Below, one piece after another: positions 17,163 to 25,203 of a stretch of 64,000 nt of DNA; the stretch's first letter is position 1, and each line of letters begins with the position of its first letter. The stretch comes from AAA044-D11 sp009705075 (GTDB taxonomy: Bacteria; Actinomycetota; Actinomycetes; Nanopelagicales; Nanopelagicaceae): assembly GCA_965268675.1 (NCBI GenBank), contig OZ254179.1:930001-994000 (forward strand), given 5' to 3'. A program made the position numbers and the translations under genes. The notes below the pieces were generated by a model. It did not search any database. It was not told where the DNA came from and saw only the letters and a program-made list of their open reading frames with translations.

Positions 17163-18284
17163 TTAACGATTAAACGCATCTCTAAATCGCCCAAAGAAGC
17201 CTGCTCCATGGGAAGTTCCGCGGCGATGAATTTCTACATCTTCCCCGCTCTCGCCACGAGATTTAGCTAGTGATTTTAGGAGCGCCTCTTGTTCCTTATT
17301 TAATTTACTTGGGGTCGTGACTTCAACATGAACTATTAAATCTCCGCGGCCGTGTCCACGTAACTTGCTCATACCAAGATCTTTCAAAACTACAGTTTGA
17401 CCACTTACAAAGCCAGATTTGATTTGAACTTCTCGCATTCCATCAAGGGTCTCGATTGAAACTTTTGTTCCGAGCGCAGCAGAGGTCATCGGAATCACGA
17501 TCGAGATATGTAAATTGCTTCCATCTCGCACCAAGAAATCATGCGGTGTTTCAACGATCTCAACATAAAGATCACCAGCAGGGCCACCACCAGGACCAAC
17601 TTCACCAGCCCCGCTCATTTGAATTCTATTTCCGGTTTCAACACCAGCAGGTATCTTTATCGGAATAACTTTTCGTGAACGCACTCTGCCATCGCCAGCA
17701 CATTCACCACATGGATCTGAAATAACACTGCCGTATCCCTGGCATGCAGCACATGGTCGGCTTGTCATTACTTGTCCGATTATGGAACGAGTAACTTGTT
17801 GGGTTTCTCCGCGACCTTTACAGATTCCGCACATGTTTGGTTTGGAGCCATTAGCGCAGCCAGAGCCTGAGCATTTTTCGCAAGCCACTGCAGTTTCTAA
17901 ATTCAATTCCCGTTCCGCACCAAAACATGCTTCGGCCAAATCTAACTCAACTCTTATAAGAGCATCTTGGCCGGCGCGCATTCGCGCACGAGGCCCCCGA
18001 TTAGATGCACCTCCACCAAAGAATGCATCCATGATGTCGCCGAATCCAAAGTTCTGGCCGCCGCCAAATTGTGAAAATGGATCTCCACCAAGGTCATAGC
18101 GCTGACGTTTCTCTGGGTCACTTAAGATTTCATAAGCTGTTGTAATCTCTTTGAACTTATCAGAGGCATTTGGATCTGGATTTACATCAGGATGGTATTC
18201 CCGAGCGAGTTTGCGATAAACCTTCTTTATCTCATCGAAAGATGAATCGCGATCAACGCCAAGGATTCCGTAATAATCTGCCAT
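17163..18284 (-). CDS. dnaJ: Chaperone DnaJ (DnaJ2 type)
   Basis: DnaK co-chaperone, 373 residues. The J domain is at residues 1-70 with HPD in AREYHPDVN. A Gly/Phe-rich linker (FSQFGGGQNFGFGD) follows, then four CxxCxGxG zinc repeats (CEKCSGSG, CGICKGRG, CAACQGYG, CGECAGDG) and the C-terminal substrate domains. It begins directly at the hrcA stop, so it is under the same transcript and probably heat-regulated through HrcA, although no CIRCE element was seen upstream. Confidence 0.96.
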   Translation of the reverse strand: MADYYGILGVDRDSSFDEIKKVYRKLAREYHPDVNPDPNASDKFKEITTAYEILSDPEKRQRYDLGGDPFSQFGGGQNFGFGDIMDAFFGGGASNRGPRARMRAGQDALIRVELDLAEACFGAERELNLETAVACEKCSGSGCANGSKPNMCGICKGRGETQQVTRSIIGQVMTSRPCAACQGYGSVISDPCGECAGDGRVRSRKVIPIKIPAGVETGNRIQMSGAGEVGPGGGPAGDLYVEIVETPHDFLVRDGSNLHISIVIPMTSAALGTKVSIETLDGMREVQIKSGFVSGQTVVLKDLGMSKLRGHGRGDLIVHVEVTTPSKLNKEQEALLKSLAKSRGESGEDVEIHRRGTSHGAGFFGRFRDAFNR

Positions 18285-19013
18285 CTACGCCTTATCTCCC
18301 AAGAAGTGCCCGATATATCTTGCAACAGTATTTACCGCCGCCATTGAACTGGCGTAATCCATACGAGTTGGACCCAAGATCCCAATTGCCCCATGGTTAT
18401 TCACTCCGGTGCCATAACTCATGGAAACTAAACTTGTAGTTTTAAGGGAACTTTCTCCTTGTTCATCGCCAATTTTTACTTGCAAAGACGTTCCAGCATC
18501 TGAGAGTAGACGCAGGAGAACAACTTGCTCTTCGAGGGCTTCAAGAATTGGGTGAATTGCCATCGATACTTCTTGATTAGATCTCGCCAAATTTGCAGTT
18601 CCTGCAAGCACAACACGTTCCTCATCTGGATACTGAATAAAGGCAACTTGCTTTGTAATTTGCGCCATGAGTTTTACTGTACGAGTTAAAACATCGTTCA
18701 AATCACTGGCACCATCTAAGAAATTCTCAATGGCTCGACGTTCAGCGGTCGAAAGTGGCTTAACTTCAGCTAATTTATCGACGAATAATCGATACCCACT
18801 ATTGGTCGGAATTCGGCCCGCACTTGTATGTGGCTGCTTAATCAATCCAGCATCTTCAAGTACTGCCATGTCATTTCTAATAGTTGCAGGTGAAACTCCC
18901 AGTCCGTGGCGTTGGGCAATTACTTTGGAACCAACCGGCTCTTCGGTCGCAACATATTCATCGACAATCGCCCGAAGAATTTCGAGTTGGCGATTCTGCA
19001 TAGTCATTTCCAT
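18285..19013 (-). CDS. hrcA: Heat-shock repressor HrcA, internally shortened
   Basis: Residues 1-~75 are the winged-helix HrcA DNA-binding domain (SKVIAQRHGLGVSPATIRND, GLIKQPHTSAGRIPT). The C-terminal end (PILEALEEQVVLLRLL to GPTRMDYASSMAAVNTVARY) is also standard. The protein is 242 residues instead of about 340: after QVAFIQYP it passes straight to DEERVVLAGTANLARSNQEV, so roughly 90-100 residues of the inserted middle region are gone without a frameshift. The DNA-binding and GAF-like ends remain, so it may still repress, with altered dimerisation or GroEL sensing. ATG choice among 19013, 19007 and 19001 is uncertain. Confidence 0.9.
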   Translation of the reverse strand: MEMTMQNRQLEILRAIVDEYVATEEPVGSKVIAQRHGLGVSPATIRNDMAVLEDAGLIKQPHTSAGRIPTNSGYRLFVDKLAEVKPLSTAERRAIENFLDGASDLNDVLTRTVKLMAQITKQVAFIQYPDEERVVLAGTANLARSNQEVSMAIHPILEALEEQVVLLRLLSDAGTSLQVKIGDEQGESSLKTTSLVSMSYGTGVNNHGAIGILGPTRMDYASSMAAVNTVARYIGHFLGDKA

Positions 19014-19025
19014 AATAAAGTCAGA

Positions 19026-19376
19026 TTAATTTATTACAAGTACAACTGAAAGAAGCACTAAGAGGACAATTGCGGGAGGAGCGCTCTTCATCTTATTTGC
19101 CTTTGAATGCGCATAAATAGCAACTCCCATTGCAATCCAGAGAACAAGAATTGCCAACCAACCAATAAGTTCTTCGGGATATCTAATTGCATAAATCAAG
19201 CCAACGGCTGCAATGGCCTCAACCAAACCAATAAGACGAGCAATTCGATCACCAATATTTACATCACGAGTGCCTTGGAGCCCCTTTGGATTTCCACTCA
19301 ACTTTAAGGCGCCAGAAGTTAGGAAAACTACGGCTAATAGGCCGAGCAGGATGTTATGGGTTAGATGCATGGTCAA
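19026..19376 (-). CDS. DoxX-like small membrane protein
   Basis: 116 residues with four hydrophobic helices (roughly 6-25, 45-65, 70-88, 98-115). TSGALKLSG near the end of helix 1 is the DoxX-family pattern. ATG 19370 is an equally good start. Function unknown; it lies between hemW and hrcA, with only 6 and 12 bases of gap, so it is cotranscribed. DoxX-like proteins are linked to redox stress or quinone chemistry in some bacteria, which is not shown here. Confidence 0.65.
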   Translation of the reverse strand: MTMHLTHNILLGLLAVVFLTSGALKLSGNPKGLQGTRDVNIGDRIARLIGLVEAIAAVGLIYAIRYPEELIGWLAILVLWIAMGVAIYAHSKANKMKSAPPAIVLLVLLSVVLVIN

Positions 19377-19382
19377 ACGCTA

Positions 19383-20543
19383 CTACATCAATATTTCGCG
19401 CACGATTCGATCTGCCATAAGCCGACCTGAGATTGTGAGTGCAACTTGGCCCTGATCCCATTCACTCGGGGAAAGCTGGCCCCCAGTGAGGAAACTCTCC
19501 AAATTAGAAATGCTCTGCTCAGAGAGCGAACTCTTAGCAATGCCTCTTGGCATGCGAATCTCTAACATCACGCGCTCACTCTCGCGCTCTTCATTAGTTA
19601 AAATCTCACTATCCATTATTGGAGAGAGATTTCCTTCAAGGCGCTCACGATATGCAGTTGGATGCTTCACATTCCATAATCGCTTTCCATCTACATGTGA
19701 ATGTGCACCAGGTCCGAGCCCCCACCAATTCGCACCTTGCCAATAGGCAATGTTGTGGCGACACTCCCCGCCATCTTTAGACCAATTTGAAAGTTCGTAC
19801 CAATCAAAGCCTGCCTTGCCAAATTTTTCATCGGCAATTAAATATTTATCTGCGGTTTGATCATCATCTGGAATTATTATCTCGCCACGTTTTACCTCTG
19901 CGGCAAGTTTGGTTCCACTCTCAACAATCAAGGCATAAGCAGAAATATGGTTAATCGGAAGTGCAAGTGCTGCATCTATCGTCACTTCCCAATCGGCCAG
20001 AGTTTCACTTGGGGTTCCATAAATTAAGTCAACGCTAATGTTCTTAAAGCCAACCTCGCGAGCCCAAGCTGTCGCTTTCACAACATTCTCCGGATTGTGA
20101 GTGCGATCTAAAACTTTTAAAACATGTGGCGCAGCCGATTGCATTCCGAATGAAATCCGATTGATTCCAACTTCACGAAGTGCGGCTAGCTTCTCTTTTG
20201 AAACCGTATCTGGGTTTGCTTCAATCGTAATTTCAATATCTGGCGCAAATCCAAAATCAGATTCAAGCGATCTTAAAGTCCGCCCGAGATCTTCCGGCGC
20301 CATGAGAGTTGGAGTGCCGCCCCCAAAGAATATTGTTGGAATTGGCTCACTCGTTGAAACTTCAGATCTAGCGATTTTTCCCTCTTTGATAAGTAAATCA
20401 ATATAGCCATCAGAGACTAGAGCGATATCGCTGCCCGGCTTCAGTTCTCCCGGAGTGTAAGTATTGAAATCACAGTAGCCACATCGCTTGGTGCAATATG
20501 GAATATGGATATAGAACGAGAGTGAGTTATTTGGCATATACAA
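19383..20543 (-). CDS. hemW: HemW-type radical SAM heme chaperone (HemN-like)
   Basis: Radical SAM protein, 386 residues, with cluster motif CTKRCGYCDF at residues 17-26 (counting from ATG 20543; ATG 20537 is an alternative). It also has FFGGGTPTLM and the EANPDTV segment. It lacks the extra N-terminal features of true coproporphyrinogen oxidase HemN, so the heme-chaperone assignment is preferred. It lies next to lepA/hrcA/dnaJ, as commonly in Actinobacteria and Firmicutes. Confidence 0.92.
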   Translation of the reverse strand: MYMPNNSLSFYIHIPYCTKRCGYCDFNTYTPGELKPGSDIALVSDGYIDLLIKEGKIARSEVSTSEPIPTIFFGGGTPTLMAPEDLGRTLRSLESDFGFAPDIEITIEANPDTVSKEKLAALREVGINRISFGMQSAAPHVLKVLDRTHNPENVVKATAWAREVGFKNISVDLIYGTPSETLADWEVTIDAALALPINHISAYALIVESGTKLAAEVKRGEIIIPDDDQTADKYLIADEKFGKAGFDWYELSNWSKDGGECRHNIAYWQGANWWGLGPGAHSHVDGKRLWNVKHPTAYRERLEGNLSPIMDSEILTNEERESERVMLEIRMPRGIAKSSLSEQSISNLESFLTGGQLSPSEWDQGQVALTISGRLMADRIVREILM

Positions 20544-20546
20544 AAT

Positions 20547-21959
20547 TCAATTCTTTGAAATACGAATTTTGTCAAAATTTGCACTATCTAAGACCTCTAG
20601 CGTCATTCCTTCAACATTAATTTTTTGCCCTTTGTAGAGCAGCGGATCTGGATACTGAGTGACTTGGCAATCTGAACTACCTTCAGGTGACCTGCCTTCA
20701 GGTCCCACGGGTGTTAAGAAATTATCACCATGACCCAGAGTCGGATCAAAGAGATAGGCAAGCACGCCATTTTTCTGAGTAGGCATCTTGCAAGAAAATT
20801 TTGTTTCTCGTCGAGATTCAATAACAAGTGTCTTCGAATCCGAAATTGGAATAACCACCATTTTAAGTCCAGCACTGGTGCTACTCAATGGAACGAGAGT
20901 TAAGTCAACACTTTGTAATTTTGAAAATTCTTGGCAAAAGACTTTCTCGTCATCTAACCAACCGGCAACAAAACGTAACCAGCCACTTAATTCCCTTGTG
21001 TAACCATCTTGACTACTCATTAGATCTAAACCTAGGAATGGATTTGGTGTACGTGAAGAACCTATATGAGGCACGCCCATTGCGTGCCCGAACTCATGTG
21101 CCCAATATGACCAATATTGGCGGCTGGGATGATTCATAAATGTGCCAGGGATTGAAAATGAAGAAACTTTGCCTTCTTCAGGCACGTAATTCTTGACAGC
21201 TTGCTCCCACGGAAACCCTTGCAGCGTCTCACTCACAACTGTTTGACTAAGTGGCAAGATGAAATTTACAGTTTCAATATCGGTGTAATCAAAATTCTTA
21301 TCAGATTCCGCGATTGCTTTCTTCCAAAAATCAGCAATAGCTGGACTTCTATCAGGTCCATCTGAAAATGGAATTATGTAATCACTTGATTTGCCAGGAA
21401 GTGTTGTCCACTTTTCTGCAACGACCCATTCGACTTTAAACTTTCCTTCACTAACCGTAGTGAACCAATCAGAGAGCATTGCCATCTGAGCGTTAACTCT
21501 TGATCTAAAATTAGATTCTCCTGGAATATCAGTGAAATCCAAAGGAACTAGCGCCCATTTAACTGTCCCGGTTTTAATTGCCAAATTTGTGACAGATGGG
21601 AATCCTGCAGCTAGCGCATTCTGCATACCCCTTCGATTAGCATTGTTTTCATTAGTTTTGCATATTTCAATCTTTGAGCTTTGTTGCGTCGGATTCGAAT
21701 AAGTCATGGCTGCAACTTCAGGAGTTTGAGTTACAACTTCAGGAGTTTTAGTTACAACGGCTTTGACGCCTTTGTTCCAAACCAACTTCTTCCCTTTTTT
21801 AACACAGGTATAAGTCATATCTTGATTAGTGACCGATTGCTTTTTTACTTTACAACTGGCTCCCACTGCCACCTTTTGGGCCGCGTGAGCAGGCATTGAA
21901 AGAAGGGTGAAAACAATAGATGTTAGGAGAAACTTAGAAATGAACCCCTTTTTAGTCAT
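20547..21959 (-). CDS. Secreted metzincin-type zinc metallopeptidase
   Basis: The start at ATG 21959 gives MTKKGFISKFLLTSIVFTLL and a clear signal peptide cut after AHA (about residue 26); the 20 residues before it in the longer frame belong to the lepA overlap. Then follows a short two-Cys module (ASCKVKKQSV to YTCVKKGKKLVW), a Thr/Pro/Val linker with a near-exact repeat (TPEVVTQTPEVA), and the catalytic domain. The zinc motif HEFGHAMGVPH (His288, Glu289, His292, His298) is of metzincin form, with a possible Met-turn at LDLMSSQDG. At 470 residues it resembles M6-like or archaemetzincin-related exoproteases without a firm family. Probably degrades extracellular protein or matures surface proteins. 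Confidence 0.75.
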   Translation of the reverse strand: MTKKGFISKFLLTSIVFTLLSMPAHAAQKVAVGASCKVKKQSVTNQDMTYTCVKKGKKLVWNKGVKAVVTKTPEVVTQTPEVAAMTYSNPTQQSSKIEICKTNENNANRRGMQNALAAGFPSVTNLAIKTGTVKWALVPLDFTDIPGESNFRSRVNAQMAMLSDWFTTVSEGKFKVEWVVAEKWTTLPGKSSDYIIPFSDGPDRSPAIADFWKKAIAESDKNFDYTDIETVNFILPLSQTVVSETLQGFPWEQAVKNYVPEEGKVSSFSIPGTFMNHPSRQYWSYWAHEFGHAMGVPHIGSSRTPNPFLGLDLMSSQDGYTRELSGWLRFVAGWLDDEKVFCQEFSKLQSVDLTLVPLSSTSAGLKMVVIPISDSKTLVIESRRETKFSCKMPTQKNGVLAYLFDPTLGHGDNFLTPVGPEGRSPEGSSDCQVTQYPDPLLYKGQKINVEGMTLEVLDSANFDKIRISKN

Positions 21960-21978
21960 AGGAAAAATTGTAAGGGAA

Positions 21979-23853
21979 TTAACCCTTGGCCTTGGCTTTT
22001 GCCTTATCAACATCAGCATCGGTTGTTAGCGCTGCGATGAAAGCTTCTTGTGGAACCTCTACGCGACCAACCATCTTCATGCGCTTCTTTCCCTCTTTTT
22101 GCTTCTCGAGAAGTTTGCGCTTACGTGAAATATCTCCGCCGTAACACTTTGCAAGAACATCTTTACGAATTGCCCGAATACTCTCACGCGCAATGATTCG
22201 TGATCCGATGGCAGCCTGAATTGGAACTTCGAATTGTTGTCTTGGAATTAATTCACGAAGCTTTGTAGTCATCATTACGCCATATGCATAAGCCTTATCT
22301 TTATGAACGATTGCGCTAAATGCATCAACGCCCTCGCTCTGAAGCAAAATATCAACCTTTACTAGATCGCCTTCGGCTTCACCGATTGGTTCGTAATCTA
22401 GTGAGGCGTAACCACGGGTCTTTGATTTAAGTTGATCGAAGAAGTCAAAGACAATTTCAGCAAGTGGCAAGGTGTAGCGAATCTCAACGCGATCTTCAGA
22501 TAAATAATCCATACCGAGCAAAGTACCTCGGCGCTCTTGACAGAGTTCCATGATCGCGCCAATGAATTCGGCTGGTGCAAGAACTGTCGCACGAACGATT
22601 GGTTCGAATACTGCTTCAATTTTATCGTTGGGAAATTCAGAAGGATTTGTTACAACTAGCTCTTTACCGTCGCCTCGAACTACGCGGTAGACCACACTGG
22701 GTGCGGTTGAAATAAGAGATAAACCTGCTTCACGTTCTAAGCGTTCGCGAACAATTTCCATGTGCAAGAGCCCAAGAAAACCACAACGAAATCCGAAACC
22801 AAGTGCAGCAGAAGTTTCTGGTTCGTATACGAGAGCGGCATCGTTTAACTGCAATTTATCGAGCGCTTCACGAAGCATTGGATATTCAGCGCCATCTAAT
22901 GGGAAGAGGCCAGAGAAAACCATTGGCTTAGGATCTTTATATCCAGCAAGGGCTTTCTTTGTTGGGTTGTGATAAGTCGTGATTGTGTCGCCAACTCGAG
23001 ATTGTCGAACATCTTTTACGCCAGTGATTACATAACCTACTTCACCAACACCAAGTCCTTTGCTAACGACTGGTTCAGGTGAAATCACGCCAACTTCAAG
23101 CATTTCGTGGCGAACTCCGGTTGAGAACATTTGAATTTGATCGCGAGTAGATAAATGACCATCAACGACGCGAACATAGGTAACAACGCCACGATAAGTG
23201 TCATAGACGGAGTCGAAGATAAGTGCGCGTGCGGGTGCATCTGCATCACCAACAGGAGCTGGTATTTGTTTAACGATTTGGTCTAAAAGTTCAGTAACAC
23301 CTTCGCCAGTTTTTCCAGATACGCGCAAACAATCTTCTGGTTGGCAGCCAATTAGCTTTGCAAGCTCTTCTGCAAACTTCTCTGGTTGGGCTGCAGGTAA
23401 ATCGATTTTATTCAAGACTGGAATAATTGTTAGATTATTTTCCATCGCCAAATAAAGGTTTGCCAGAGTTTGGGCTTCAATGCCTTGAGCGCAATCGACG
23501 AGCAAGACTGCGCCTTCGCATGCAGCAAGAGATCTTGAAACTTCGTAGGTGAAGTCGACGTGTCCTGGGGTGTCGATCATGTTGAGGATGTATTCCTGGC
23601 CATCAATTCCAGAACGCCATGGCAGGCGAACTGCTTGGCTCTTAATTGTGATTCCGCGTTCGCGTTCGATATCCATGCGGTCTAGATATTGGGCGCGCAT
23701 GTTGCGCTGTTCAACTACCTCAGTGATTCCGAGCATGCGATCAGCAAGTGTTGATTTACCGTGATCAATATGCGCGATGATGCAGAAATTACGAATCTGC
23801 GCGGGATTTGTTGAAGCCGGTTGTGGCGCTTTGGCTAAATCAATGGCAGGCAT
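21979..23853 (-). CDS. lepA: Elongation factor 4 (back-translocase)
   Basis: Ribosomal GTPase, 624 residues. G1 is AHIDHGKSTLADRML, G3 is DTPGHVDF and G4 is NKID. The unique C-terminal domain ends with CYGGDISRKRKLLEKQKEGK, which is diagnostic of LepA against EF-G. It lies 59 bases after rpsT, the classical rpsT-lepA-hemW order in Actinobacteria; here the secreted protease is placed between lepA and hemW. Confidence 0.97.
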   Translation of the reverse strand: MPAIDLAKAPQPASTNPAQIRNFCIIAHIDHGKSTLADRMLGITEVVEQRNMRAQYLDRMDIERERGITIKSQAVRLPWRSGIDGQEYILNMIDTPGHVDFTYEVSRSLAACEGAVLLVDCAQGIEAQTLANLYLAMENNLTIIPVLNKIDLPAAQPEKFAEELAKLIGCQPEDCLRVSGKTGEGVTELLDQIVKQIPAPVGDADAPARALIFDSVYDTYRGVVTYVRVVDGHLSTRDQIQMFSTGVRHEMLEVGVISPEPVVSKGLGVGEVGYVITGVKDVRQSRVGDTITTYHNPTKKALAGYKDPKPMVFSGLFPLDGAEYPMLREALDKLQLNDAALVYEPETSAALGFGFRCGFLGLLHMEIVRERLEREAGLSLISTAPSVVYRVVRGDGKELVVTNPSEFPNDKIEAVFEPIVRATVLAPAEFIGAIMELCQERRGTLLGMDYLSEDRVEIRYTLPLAEIVFDFFDQLKSKTRGYASLDYEPIGEAEGDLVKVDILLQSEGVDAFSAIVHKDKAYAYGVMMTTKLRELIPRQQFEVPIQAAIGSRIIARESIRAIRKDVLAKCYGGDISRKRKLLEKQKEGKKRMKMVGRVEVPQEAFIAALTTDADVDKAKAKAKG

Positions 23854-23912
23854 TTATCCCCCGAGATTAATCGCCGAAACTTAGTTGAAATTTGCTTTGG
23901 GTAAAACAAGAA

Positions 23913-24182
23913 TTACTTGGCGCCAGCTTTGTTAGCTTGCTTAGCCATCGCTGACTTTCTGTTTGCTGCTGCATTGGCATGTAATACGCCGCTGCTTACT
24001 GCAACATCAAGTGTCTTTGAAGCTAGACGAAGTTCTTCAGCAATTACCTTGCTATCGCCAGATGTAACAGCATCGCGGAAACGACGGATCGCGGTCTTAA
24101 TCGCTGAGCGAGCTGACTTGTTGCGTAGCTGCGCTTTTTCGTTGGTGCGAATTCTCTTGATCTGGGACTTGATATTTGCCAC
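23913..24182 (-). CDS. rpsT: 30S ribosomal protein S20
   Basis: 89 residues, basic, three-helix S20 pattern (MANIKSQIKRIRTNEKAQLR at the start). The start codon is GTG with GAAGGT upstream. Unlike many Actinobacteria, where rpsT and holA are divergent, rpsT lies on the same strand as holA with an 85-base gap (24183-24267) that carries small GC-rich inverted repeats and probably its promoter. Confidence 0.96.
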   Translation of the reverse strand: MANIKSQIKRIRTNEKAQLRNKSARSAIKTAIRRFRDAVTSGDSKVIAEELRLASKTLDVAVSSGVLHANAAANRKSAMAKQANKAGAK

Positions 24183-24267
24183 TTCGAACTACCTTCTAAT
24201 CTCTTGAAATCTAAGCCTTGGCTTCTGCCAGGCAGACGCGCAGATTACCAGCGAAGGGGCCATCTAC

Positions 24268-25203
24268 TCAAACTCGAGAAGTAATGGCAATAATTGCACG
24301 CTCTAGCGAGTGAATCGGATCTACCGCCGCGCCCTTGATATCAGCATCCGCCTGAGCCACAGCAACTACTGCCCCGGCCAAGGTTGCAGGTGTCCACTTT
24401 GAAAGTTGGCGACGTGCCTTATCAATCTGCCATGGCGCCAAACCAAGTGGTCCTGCTAAATCGAAGGATTTAACGCCCCGAGATGCACCAGATACTTTTG
24501 CCAAGGTACGAAGCGAACCAGCAAGTGCGCTCGTGATTAAAACTGGATCTGTGCCCGTTGCAAGTGCGTTGCGAAGTGCAATAAGTGCGACATCTCGGCG
24601 GCCATCAAGTGCGGCGTCGGCCACATCAAAACCAGTTGTTTCAATTCTGCCATTTTGGAATTTTTGAACATCAGTTTCGTCAATCATCTTGCCGGCAAGA
24701 ACATCTGTGGCAAGTTGGGAGCAGGCCCCTCCTAATTCGCGAATATCACTTCCTAGCGCATCAATTAGAGCTTGTACTGCCTCGGTAGAAATTGTGCGAC
24801 CTAAGCGCTTGAACTCCGCGCGAATAAAATCAGATTTCTCGCCATCTTTCTTCATTACATCACACGCAATAATGGTTGGTTTAACTTTCTTTATCTTCTC
24901 AAGAAGCGCCTTACCTTTAACGCCACCTTTATGCCATAAGACTAATTCGACGTTCTCATCCTGTGCCTCAAGATAACTGGAGATTTCTTCTCCGAGTTCG
25001 GCTGCTAAATCCTGAATCTCTTTTATGACAATAATCCGAGCATCTCCAAAGAGTGAAGGCGCAAGTGCATCTGTGATGCCGCCAAGTTCTAATTCGCTCG
25101 CTTCAAATTGAGTGACGGTTGCGCCTTTTAACTTTGAAATAACCTGTGCGATTGCGCGGTCAGCCAGAAGAGCCTCGCCACCTTGCAACAACGTTATCCC
25201 CAC
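24268..25203 (-). CDS. holA: DNA polymerase III subunit delta
   Basis: Clamp-loader subunit that opens the sliding clamp. It has the three-domain pattern of HolA, with the N-terminal LLQGGEALLADRAIAQVI and C-terminal LSKWTPATLAGAVVAVAQAD. GTG 25203 is a plausible start with GGTGG upstream; TTG 25218 and GTG 25215 are alternatives. It overlaps the comEC end by at least 8 bases. comEC-holA-rpsT is a common bacterial order. Confidence 0.92.
   Translation of the reverse strand: MGITLLQGGEALLADRAIAQVISKLKGATVTQFEASELELGGITDALAPSLFGDARIIVIKEIQDLAAELGEEISSYLEAQDENVELVLWHKGGVKGKALLEKIKKVKPTIIACDVMKKDGEKSDFIRAEFKRLGRTISTEAVQALIDALGSDIRELGGACSQLATDVLAGKMIDETDVQKFQNGRIETTGFDVADAALDGRRDVALIALRNALATGTDPVLITSALAGSLRTLAKVSGASRGVKSFDLAGPLGLAPWQIDKARRQLSKWTPATLAGAVVAVAQADADIKGAAVDPIHSLERAIIAITSRV

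Noticed and set aside
19014..19025. CIRCE element before hrcA
   Set aside because: The short gap and the upstream sequence hold no TTAGCACTC / GAGTGCTAA pair.
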